Assembly (NCBI GenBank): GCA_000231825.2
Contig: JH720379.1
Span: 172,360 to 234,806, forward strand
Direction: 5' to 3'
Length of the DNA stretch: 62,447 nt
Origin: Tetrahymena elliotti 4EA
Lineage: Eukaryota; Ciliophora; Oligohymenophorea; Hymenostomatida; Tetrahymenidae
Shown here: piece by piece, positions 1 through 10,097 of the stretch
How the letters are laid out: every line of letters starts with the position of its first letter
How positions within the stretch are numbered: position 1 is the first letter of the stretch
The notes under the pieces: generated by a model
The model's input: only the letters and a program-made list of their open reading frames with translations
Told to the model about the DNA's origin: nothing
Database searches by the model: none
Translations under genes and position numbers: made by a program

Positions 1-314
1 CACCAATATTATTTTTGCTTTGAAAAAGTTATAAAAAAAAATTGAAAATAGAAACGTTTAAAAGAATGATAAAAGCTTTTTTATTTGAATTAAATCTACC
101 CAAAATAATCTTTTGTTCTTAAATTAATGATTAATTAATATAGAAACAGTATTGTTAAAAGTCAAAGTTTAGAGATAGGATAATTATTAAAGAAAAATAA
201 ATAATGTTACTTTAGATTCATATAAAGAATTAAGTGAGAAGTTAAATCAGAGCTTAGAAACTAAATATATAAAAATTTAAATATTTTTATATTTCTTATG
301 GAATTGAAGTACAT
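1..314 (-). CDS. LRR protein, 5' end only (runs off the left edge)
   Basis: This is the beginning of a minus-strand member of the LRR family found elsewhere in the window. Exon 1 (314-211) starts at ATG and ends in phase 2 before a GTAACA donor. It encodes a 34-residue cap containing LSSDLTSHL, closely matching the cap exons at 56879 and 61514. The next exon starts at 17 after a CAAAG acceptor and reads N-N-I-G, the start of the standard repeat, before the window ends. The cap is 2 nt shorter than its paralogues in the middle, but the ATG used here restores the frame, so the gene may be functional. The role is unknown; ribonuclease-inhibitor-type LRRs usually bind proteins. Confidence 0.55.
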
Positions 315-521
315 CACTCAGATCTGTAAAATATTTTATATTTTATATCAACATTTATTTCTTTTCAAATTTGTTTTGATATTAATTTGAATATTTTATT
401 AATTAAATGAAAAATTAGATAAACTTTTTCTAACAGAATTTTGGTAAAAATAAAACAAATTGAATTGATTCAAATGATAATGAAAAAATTTAGATTTTTA
501 ATCTAATTTATAATAATTAAC

Positions 522-1944
522 TAAGTGAAAAATATTGTTTTGTGAATTTACATCCTAAGACCAAGTCTGATACACCTTGGTTACCAATTTAATACTAAAA
601 ATATGAACATTAATTAAAATACATTAATTTTTAAAAAAATTAATTTAAACAAAGAAGAAGAAGAAGAAATGAAAAAAAAAATAAATTAAAGAAGAGAAAC
701 TGAGATGAGGTAGCTAAAAAAATAATAAATATCTTCTCTTATTATTGATTTAGATTAATACGATATTCAAATCATATCTGCAGTAAATTTTTTTTTGATA
801 GCTTCAAATCTATTCTATTTAAAAATTTCCTAATTCTAGTCCATAAAATATATCGACATACAAATAAATATTCATGAATTTGAGAGAATCGAGCTAGAAA
901 TAATATCAAATCCAACAATAAATTTACAAAAAACCCAAGTTGAAAAAAAAAAATAGTTAAAAATAAATAATTTAACATAAAAAAATAAAATGACTAATTA
1001 GTTTTAGTAATTTCTTTGCATAAAGATTAACTTATGTTTAATTAAAAAAGGAAATATTAATATTAAATCAAGAAAGCTTTTTTTACTTAAGGAAAAGTAC
1101 CAATTCCTAGAGGTTTGTGTATCACCAAAAGTAGAACTCTATTCTGAAATACCTTCGTCATCAATTTAATTAGATCTTTTAACAAATAAAAGTAAGAGTT
1201 TAGTTTAGTCAATATTTAAAGAAATAAATTTGGAATACAATACTCAAAAATTAAATAAATTATTAAAATGAAGTAAATAATTAGCTAGCTATTTCTCAAA
1301 AGTACAGTTACAGATATTTTTCATTTGAAAATAATATGAAATAGATATAAAATAAAAGTGAAAAATAAATCGGTTACTGTACTGTAAATAAGTAATTAAT
1401 TCTACAAAATTAATCAATAGATTATAAAATATTAATTAATTTAATCTAGTTTATTTAAGAAAACAAATAATAGTTAGTAACTTTATTAGAAAATATATAA
1501 TTTTTGCTTTTATTAAATGATTCTTTTATTGTTGTTTACTTAATTATTGTTTTCTTAAAATAAAATACCAACTAAAAATTAAATTTATTTTACCCTAGGC
1601 ACAATATCCTTTTTTAGAGATTAGTGAAGCCATATAAAGCAGATCTCAGTCCTTAAGTGATTGAGTTATCAATCTAATTTAAATCTTTTTAGATATAAAA
1701 ATACTATTTAAAATGAATAAAAATTGGAGAAGAAAATTAAATTCAAAGAAGAACAAACTAATCTAAAAATTGTTTATCATTTAAGTTTTAATTGAGAGAG
1801 GCATGTATATAATAAATATGAGAAAATATAATAATTTCTAAAAAAAATTATTCTTACCCTAGTAAAAATTTCAAACATGAGATGCTAGTAGAACTACTTA
1901 AAGCTGAAATTAAAGTAAATGCTCCCTTACCACTAATTTAATTT
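522..1944 (-). pseudogene. Relic LRR exon array, minus strand
   Basis: At least four degenerate LRR exons lie here on the minus strand: 1944-1858, 1684-1594, 1175-1087 and 594-522. Each still has recognisable repeat residues (for example NQISGKGAFTLISAL in the first and QIGNQGVSDLVLG in the last) and splice-like borders. The first is intact at 87 nt. The second is 91 nt and the third 89 nt instead of 90, so each shifts the frame, and the last is truncated to 73 nt. No cap exon was found upstream. I read this as the decayed tail of a former gene of the family. Confidence in homology is fair; confidence that it is dead is moderate, since hand-placed splice sites could be wrong. Confidence 0.5.
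1301..1385. repeat. Imperfect inverted repeat inside the relic array
   Basis: The left arm begins TACAGTTACAGATATTTTTC. The reverse complement of the right arm begins TACAGTACAGTAACCGAT and later reads ATTTTTCAC. The 85-bp segment could be a badly decayed inverted-repeat element or a chance AT-rich palindrome. Confidence 0.25.
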
Positions 1945-2395
1945 CTACCTTCATAATAAAAACCCATAATGAAAAAAATTGGATGATAAAATATTACTAA
2001 AAATAGAAGGATTCTTAAAAGTATTAAATAATTTAGATAATCAAAAAGATATTAATAGCAATCGACATTTTTATATTTTTAAAAAGTATTCGTAAAAAAG
2101 CAAATTTTACTAATTTTCCATTCGCAACCTAATTATTAATAAGAAAAAATTATCCTATTTTATCCTAAGTAATTGCAAGTTATAAGTTTCTTTTCTTTCT
2201 TTTTTTCTTGATTAAATAAAAAATATTAATAAAGTTTTTCTAATCCTACTTTTTTTTTCTCCTAATTTTATTCTAAATATTCATCTAAATCAAATTAATT
2301 AATTTTTAATTAATCAAATAACGTTCAAATTAATATTCAAATTTTATAAAATAAATAAATGTTGACACAAAACATAAAAAAATTTTCAGATGTGA

Positions 2396-5122
2396 ATGAT
2401 GTATGTACTTCAATTTCAATAGAATTATAAGTATATTTTAATTTTTTTATTTGAAGTTTCTAAGCTTTGATTTAACTTCTTCATAAAATCTTCATTTTAA
2501 TTTCAGATAAATTAATTATTAATTTTTCATTAAAATAATTAAATCTTTAAAATTTGTCTTTCAATCTCAGGTATTAATTACACATTTTTTTACTATTATC
2601 AACAACTTAAATTTTTGAGGGTCTAAGTGACTAATTTGGGTTCATTTACTTCATATTTCTTTGGTTAATTTATTTACCGTAAATCCACATTAATTCTCGC
2701 CATCCCCTCCTCCCCCCAAAACTCTTAAAAGACTAAATGATTGATAAATTTTCATAAAAATTGGTGAGAATTTACTGTATTTATTTTTATTTGTTGCTTT
2801 CATATTAAATAAAAATTTTTATGTTTTCTCATTCTTTAAAATATCTCATTATTCTTATTTATTTTAAAGATCCTGTCAAGTTAATCATATTAGAATTTAG
2901 AAATTAGGCGCTCAATTAGCAAAATACTCTAATCTCTAAACTTTGACTTTTGATTTCACGGAAAATTAGAGTTTCTTTATTAATAAGGTATCTTTGAATT
3001 AATAAATAAAGACTTAAGCTGACTGGCTATATTTAGGTTGGCTGACTTGATATTTATAAGGCTCATTTATAATCTTTATTTCTCATTTCCAGATTTAATT
3101 CAAATTTGAATGTTTTTCTCATTCTTTTCAATATTTCTTTATTCAATATTTAATATTATAATTCATTCCTTAAAAGATTGAATATTATTGGTGAAAAGGG
3201 AGCATAAAAATTAGGTTTGAGTTTAACATAATGTCCTAATCTCTAAACTTTGACCTAACGTAAAAATTTTTTTTGATATTAATTGTGATTTTTTGGCTTT
3301 AATTTATGAGAGACTGACTAACTAATTTGGGTTAGTTTACCTTAGCTAGTCATTAATTTTTACTTTTTGTTTTAATATTTAATTCAAATTTTTATGTTTT
3401 TATTGTTCTTTTAATAATTTTTTTTCAATATGTATTGTTATTATTTTTTAAAAGGAGGAATTAAATTGGTTAAAAAGGCACATAAGAATTAGGATTAGGC
3501 TTAGCAAAATGCTCTAATCTTTAAACTTTGACTCTTTACCTAGAGTAAAAATATAATTTCAATATTAATTATGAATAAAGACTTTAACTTTTGTGCGACT
3601 GGCAACTTATTAAATTGGGCTGGTTTATAATTTATCTTTTTGGCTTGTTGATTCATTAATGTTTATTTATCCTTTTCTGATTTAATTTTAAATTCTATAT
3701 TTATTTTTGTTCATTTTAAAAAGGGAGAATAATATTGGTGAAACAGGGACTTAAGGATTAGGATCTCAGTTAGCAAAATTATCCAATCTCTAAACTTTGA
3801 ATCTTAACCTCAGGTAAAAATAGAGTTTAATTTATGAGTCACTCAGCTCATTAATTAATTTTTATCTGACTTTTGAGATTTAATTAAAGTTTTAATGTTT
3901 TTCTCGTTCTTTTAAATATTTGATTATTCAATATTTATTTATTTTTAAAGTACAAATAAAATTGAAGAAATGAGCACATCAGGATTAGGATCTTGCTTAG
4001 CACAATGCTTTAATCTCTAAACTTTGAACCTTACTATCAGGTAAATTTAGAGTTTCAATATTAAATTTACATTTTGAAAGAATAAACAAAGATTTTAATT
4101 TCTGAGCAGCTGAAAATTGAATAATATGGGTTGACTTAATAGAGAACAATTTGGCTTGCTCATTCATTAATTTTTATTTCTTCTTATCAGATTTAATTCA
4201 AATTTTTATGTTTTTCTCATTCTTCAAATATTACTATCTATTTATTATTAAAGTTTAAATACTATTGGTGAAAAGGGAGCATAAGGATTAGTATCTGAGT
4301 TAGCAAAATGCTCTAATCTCTAAATTTTGATTCTTAATCTAAAGAAAAGATCGTGTTTCAATTTTAATTTTGCATTTTGAATTTATAAACTAAAATTTTA
4401 TAGAATAAATGAGTGTTAATTTACTTGATATTTTTTTGACTCATTTATTAATTTATTCAAGTTTTTATGTTTTTCTGATCCTTTAAATATTTCTCTTTTT
4501 ATTTATTTTTAAAGCTGGAATAATATTGGCTAAAAGGGTGCATAAGGATTAGTATCTGAGTTAGCAAAATACTCGAATCTCTAATCTTTGTCTCTTGAAT
4601 TATTGTAAAAATTGTGTTTGAATATTTATTACACTTTTTTGAATAAACAAATAAAAACTAATTTATGAACTTAACTGATTAATTTTAGCTTTTATTTGCT
4701 GTTTATTTATTAATTTTTACTTGTTATTTTCAAATTTTATTAAAATTTTTATGTCTTTTGGATTATTTTTAACATTTATTGAAACAAAAATCACCCAAAA
4801 TCAATGTATTTTGTATTTGATACCCTAAATATTTATTTATTTTTATAATTATCTAAAAGTTAAAATAATATTGGTGAAATGGGATTACAAAAATTAGGAT
4901 CTGTATTTTTAAAATGCTCTAATCTCAAAACTTTGGCTCTTGGCCTTGGGTAAAAATAGTGTTTTTTTTTTTCCAAATTTTATCTTTTATTATTTTTTTT
5001 TTGAAAAAAATTTATTTATCATTTATTTTCAGAGAAAATAATATTGGCTAAAATGGTGCATTAGAATTAGGATCTGAGCTAGCAAAATGCTCTAAACTCT
5101 AAAATTTGAGTCTTGACCTTCT
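2396..5122 (+). pseudogene. LRR gene array with broken frame and splice sites
   Basis: This plus-strand array has the family layout: a cap exon followed by 90-nt LRR exons. The cap exon (2396 to about 2509) is 2 nt shorter than the intact paralogues and runs into an in-frame TGA. The first LRR exon (about 2870-2959) has GG instead of GT at its donor. The second (3177-3259) has lost 7 nt. The exon at 4254-4343 is followed by GA instead of GT. Exons 3455-3544, 3724-3813, 3951-4040, 4515-4604, 4860-4949 and 5033-5122 are intact with correct phase and GTAAA-type donors. No convincing last exon is seen before 5478. Several independent lesions suggest a pseudogene whose 3' half has been better preserved. 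Confidence 0.6.
2675..2779. mobile_element. MITE-like inverted-repeat element, copy 3
   Basis: The left end reads TACCGTAAATCCAC and the reverse complement of the right end reads TACAGTAAATTCTCAC, so the element is bounded by TA on both sides. A C-rich stretch (CCCCTCCTCCCCCC) matches the position of CTCCTCGTCATTCCCCC in the copy at 29296 read on the other strand. It sits inside the LRR pseudogene, between the cap and the first LRR exon. It is the shortest and most diverged of the three copies. Confidence 0.4.
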
Positions 5123-5477
5123 GTAAAAATATAGTTTCAATATTAATTATGCATTTTATAATTTAAAATGACTTTAATTTAAGAGTGACAACTAACTTGG
5201 ATTGATTTTATTGATACTTGTTTCTCATTCATTCATTTTTTTATTTATTCAATCATCCTCAAAAATAATTCGCATTTATTATGGTATTTAATTAATTTTA
5301 CAAATAATTGTTTCAAACAAAATGGAACAAAGCTTTTTAATTTTTAAAGTCAAAAAGTATTTTTGTAAATTCTAAAAAAAGTTAATGTAGTTTTAAAAAT
5401 ACTTTTGAAAATATCAAGCAAACATAAAATAACAATTTTTAGAATGAATAGAAGTGAATTTGTTTTAAATTATAGTT
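5123..5477. other. Spacer between converging LRR pseudogene and decarboxylase
   Basis: This AT-rich spacer lies between two 3' ends. A weakly coding-like stretch follows an acceptor-like TTTTTAAAG near 5349, where a last LRR exon would be expected, but its translation does not resemble the last exons at 32127 or 60788. Confidence 0.4.
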
Positions 5478-7988
5478 TCAAGATTATTCTCTGATTAATT
5501 AATCTGCACATTTATTTAAATATTACCAAAATTCATCAACATGTTATTCAGTAGTATTTGGATTGCAGACAACAAATCTAAAGAAGTAAATACCACCTAT
5601 GTTACTTGGTGTAACATAACCTTCTAAGGTGTTTTTATCAAGTAATTCTTTAAGTTTTTTATTTAAATCATTTTGGTTTTAATCAGATTTGAAAGTCTTT
5701 AACTTAAAAGTAACAAGTGTGTAAAGATTTTCAGCGAAAAATTCAAACTTATCACTTTTTTCAATGTAGTCTTAGAATCTCTTAGCTAATTGAGCTTTAG
5801 TTCTTTATTTTTATAAGATTAAATATTAGATAAATGTAAATTTTAGTTTAAATTTTTTACCTGATATGCTCTTGATAACCTTTAACACCAAATGCTTTCA
5901 AATTGTAATAGAATTTTAATGCATTCCATCTACGACCAAAACCAATCATCCAATCTTTTGCATCAACAGCATCACCAGAACCTGAATAAGCATTCTTAGT
6001 TATTTCAAATCCTTAGTCTTTTTTGAATGCAGAAGTAAAAGTTTTCTTATCTTGAACATAAGTAAAAGTACCAACATTACCAACCATTCCAAGCTTAGCA
6101 AAGTTAATTTATAAAGAATCAACTTCATTAAGAAGGTTTTCAGGTCTCAAAGAACGATATTCAGGACAAACCCAAGTAGTTCCTGCATAAGCACAATCTA
6201 AATTCAACCACATTCCATACTTTTTAGAAAGAGCAATAATTTCATCAAAAGGATCGTTTGCACAAGTAGGAGTAGTTCCATAAGTAGCAGAAATAAAGAA
6301 GGGATGTAATCCATTCTTGACATCTTCTTCTATTTAAGCTTCAAGTTTAGCCATATCAGGAACAAAATTCTTTTTTTAGCTATCAAAATATACAGGAATA
6401 TTCCTAATATAATTGATATCTTTAATTCTTAAAGCCTTTTCAACTGTATTGAAAGTGTGTTCAAAGACATAACTTTATTACCAAAAAAAAATTAATATAT
6501 TATCTTTACTATTTATTTGATATTAAAAACAGTCAATTTATTATCTCTCAAAAAATTTGAAATTAATCAAAAATAAAATCTATTTTTTCACTGAGAAAAT
6601 AGTTTTTTGCTGGTTTTCTTTAACTAAAATCAAAAAACTCTTGAATTTTTTTCCTTTTTTTTATTCTATTTGATTATCAATTGATTTATTTTATCAATAT
6701 TCACAACTAATAAAATTTAATCATAAAATAGATGAAATTATCCATTGCAAAAATATCAAATGCAATGTTTTTTAGATAAAAATATTTGGTTTTTGTTTGA
6801 TTGCACTTTCATTCATGTTATATATGTTGTTTGATATTATTTGAGAAGCAAAGCAAAGTGTTTGCTATGCTTGATTGATTAAAAATTTTACTTCAATAAT
6901 GATTTTTTGCAGTTAAAACCAAATCAGTTTTTCTTTTTAAAATAATTTTCACAAAATTTTTTATGACAAAAATTTATTTATTTCCTTTGAATTTGGCTAA
7001 AATATTTCAATTGATCAACTTGTTTATTTATTTATTTATTCTACGAGTTGGTAAGATAGAATTTTTTGTAATACTTTTTGATTTGACTGTAAATTTAATA
7101 GTTGAATTCTACTAATGATGTAACTTTTAATGAATAAGGTAAATTAATTGCTTTAAAATTTTTACCCTGAGAATTTGAGGACTTCTGGATTTAAAGGATC
7201 TAATTTCATTTGATTTATTTTTCTTTACTTTGCAGCATGGGCTGCTAAATGGTAGGAGTCAGATGTACTGATAGAAATAGCACCACCACCAGAATTTTTG
7301 AGTTGATATTAGGGTGGAAGATCCAGCATTTAGGCTACCCAATCAACGACAACGTATTCAAGTTCTGTGTGAGCAGGAGAAGCATTCCATGTGAATCCAG
7401 GAGAGTGGAAAGTAGAAGCAAACATGTCTGCAAGGATTGTAGGATGACTAACTGATGAGGGGAAATAAGCAAAAAACTTAGGATGTTGCCAGTGAGTTAT
7501 TGCTGGTACGAATTTGTTTTTAGTTTCTTCTAAGATTTCATCAAAAGAAGAGCCTTCTTGAGGAGGTTCTTCAGATATTTATGATTTTAGATCATATAAT
7601 TTAATGTTAGGAGGATAGACTGGAATCTAATCTAAGTTATCGTAAATATCGCCAATTAAGTTAAGCATCTTTGTTCCTTGAATTCTCAATTCATTTGAAT
7701 TAAAAAACTTATTCTAAGGCTAGTAAATAGATAAAAAGAAGAGCTCAATATTGCTATTTAATCATTTTTAATAATTACTTTATTTGACAAAATAGGTTTA
7801 ACTTCCTATTATTCAGAGCATTCTTGTTAGACATATTCAATCAAATCCTATTTGGAGAGCTTATCTATTAATATTAAGAGTAAAATTAAAATGAGTGATT
7901 GAATATTTTTGTTTGGTTAATGGATAGATATTGATTTACTTTGTGCAATAAGTTCTTCAATAAGCTTTTTACCAGATTGAGATGACAT
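5478..7988 (-). CDS. Group II PLP-dependent decarboxylase (aromatic amino acid decarboxylase-like)
   Basis: Five exons join in phase (7988-7940, 7864-7779, 7713-7166, 6472-5861, 5802-5478) to give 539 residues, near the usual 480-520 of the family. Family landmarks in order: HPKFFAYFPSSVSHP, the substrate-site stretch TWNASPAHTELE, SGGGAISIST, VEKA, the DCAYAG motif whose Asp320 should contact the PLP ring nitrogen, and Lys354 at the Schiff-base position. The C-terminus has the typical GIYFFRFVVCNP strand. Two features are odd. The usual N-P-H-K-W around the lysine reads NFAKLGM. The His that stacks on PLP (H in AHSSVE) aligns with Phe235, although His233 is close by. Family members decarboxylate L-DOPA, 5-HTP, tyrosine, tryptophan or glutamate; the substrate here cannot be called. 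Introns of 65 to 693 bp separate the exons. Confidence 0.88.
6473..7165 (-). other. 693-bp intron of the decarboxylase gene
   Basis: The donor GTAAAAATTT follows TCAGG, and the acceptor AATAAAG precedes TTATGTC. Splicing joins K-F-S-G to Y-V-F-E-H, exactly where the family has no insertion. It is about ten times longer than the other introns of the gene and contains no recognised element. Confidence 0.75.
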
Positions 7989-10097
7989 TTAATAATACTA
8001 TTTATTTTATAACACACTTACAAATTATTTCATAAAATTTTAATTTTGATTTATTTTTAATATAAAGATATTTCTGTAAAATAAAAGAATTATTGATAGA
8101 ACTTTTAATGAATTATGATGTTTTTTATCAGTCGTAAAGAGATCTTTTAGTATATCAAATTTAATATTTATCAACTTATTAACTTTATCAAAAATTTTAA
8201 TTTCTTTTAGTTCTAAAGAAACATTTTTCCTTCTATTTTTTTTCCATTACTTTTCAAGTTACAAGAAATTATCTTTTTAGCTATCGCTTCAAGAAATACT
8301 GTTTTTTTATCTATTATTCTTTTAATTAGTTAAATTTAATATTTAAATCAGGAAACTTACTTCATTTTTTTTGTAAACTAACCATTCACATTTATTGAAA
8401 TATTTAAAAATTTACTTTATTTATCTAGTTAAATTCAAAAAAATCCATATTTTTTTATAAAAATATTTATCAAAGTAATATATAGCTTTATTTAATTGAA
8501 ATAGTTAAACATAAATATTCATAATTATCTTACTATTTAAATAAGCATTCTTTGGGTAGTATTTTTATAATAAATAAATATTTTATATTACTACTTCTGA
8601 ATATTCAATTATTAATTTCGAATATTTTAATTAAAAATAAACCAAACACCTCATCCAATAGAACTACCTTCTTCTAAAGAGTTCTAAATATATCATGCTT
8701 CTAAAAGGTATTATTTTAAATAATAAATTCTTAACTTAAAAAAAGACTTGAAAATTTGACTGATACTTTAGATGAAATATCTCTAAATATACTATGATTT
8801 TTAAGAAATTCATTTTGTTTTTTTTACTAAAACTACTGTAATTATTCACTAATTAATTATTTGCGTTTTGTCATTTTTTTGAATTTTGAAGAGATGAAAT
8901 TTTTTAAAATTTCATCATTATTCATTTTTAGTCTTCGTCGGTTGTCTCGAAAAAATACGGTATTTGTTAAAATTTAGAATAGCATTAAATTAAATGATTT
9001 AACACTTTTAAAATAAATTCTAAACCGCCGGAATGAACAAATATTTTTTTAAATTTTACTTGATCAAAGATTGATCAAAATAAATTAATATTAATACATT
9101 TTAACATAAAAAAATCTATTAAAATTAAGTCCAAATTTACTTTAGTTAATTTATTTATGAAAATATAAAAAATAAATTTGTTTTTAATTAAAAGTTATTG
9201 AATCCATTTTAAAATAAAATAATTTTGAATATAAAATAAATCTAAGCTTTTAAATTATAAAAAATAAAATTAATTTGATTGATAATAAAAGTAATAAAAT
9301 AATAGAAATGAATAGATATTTAACATTTGGTTGATAAGTTGTGTAAAGTCAACTTTTAAAAAATATAAATTAGATTTAGACTGTTATAAAATGGAAATCC
9401 AATAAATTATTAATTAAGAGATATGTAAATAATTAATTTTATTATTTTGAATCTTAAAAAATGAAAAATTATAATTTTATGGAAAATAAATAGTTAGTGA
9501 TTAAAATGAGTTGTTTTGAATATATTTATGAATGAATGAATGATTGGAAAATGTTAACCCAATTTTAATTTTTGAATTTATGTTTGTTTTATTTAGACTC
9601 TAAAGGATAATCAAAAAATTTAATTTAATACGAACGATTGATTAAGTGAAGTGAATGGATATCTGCAAAATTAAATGTGAGGCACATACATACTAATTTA
9701 GTGAATGGAGAAAGAATAATATGGAAGATATATAAAAAAAATCATATATTTATTAATAATTTGAAAAAGTTAGTTGATTGATAGCAAGCTTGTTTGTTTG
9801 GTAGTTTTTTTGTTTGTTTGTTTGTTTGGTTTGATAAATTGAATGTCTAAGTGAAAAGCAAATAAATGAATAAAGAAAGTAGAAAGCAAAACATAATGCT
9901 AATAATAATCAAAAAGTTATTTATAAATATCAATTGATAAATAGATTAATAAAGATAAGTATCAATAAAATCTAGGAATATCATCAATCAATCAATCTGG
10001 TTTTTTTCATTAGTGTAAATCAGGAGTATAGAAAGGAAGATTAAAGCAGCAAATAAAAGAAGGTGTAAGATAAAAAAGAGAGGTTTAGTTAGAGAAG
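7989..10097. other. Intergenic region between divergent decarboxylase and CFAP57 genes
   Basis: This 2.1-kb AT-rich spacer should hold both promoters. Apart from the inverted-repeat element at 8834-8962 and a short TTTG microsatellite near 9805-9825, I see no gene or structured RNA. Confidence 0.6.
8834..8962. mobile_element. MITE-like inverted-repeat element, copy 2
   Basis: The right end on the reverse strand reads TACCGTATTTTTTCGAGACA and matches TACCGTATTTCCTCGCGACA at 29296. The left end TACTGTAATTATTCAC matches the other end of that element. The inner part aligns too (TTTGTCATTTTTTTGAATTTTG against CTCGTCATTCCCCC...AATTTTG). The element is 129 bp, inverted relative to copy 1, and bounded by TA, as expected for insertion at TA dinucleotides. 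It has no coding capacity. Confidence 0.6.

Noticed and set aside
772..978. Minus-strand open frame with a hydrophobic N-terminus
   Set aside because: It lies inside the relic LRR array between two degraded exons; composition alone explains it.
2701..2720. CCCCCCAAAA as a telomere-like (C4A2) remnant
   Set aside because: There is a single C-run with no repeated CCCCAA units, and it fits the C-rich core of the inverted-repeat element.
7249..7455. Cys-rich open frame on the plus strand
   Set aside because: It is antisense to the best-conserved exon of the decarboxylase.
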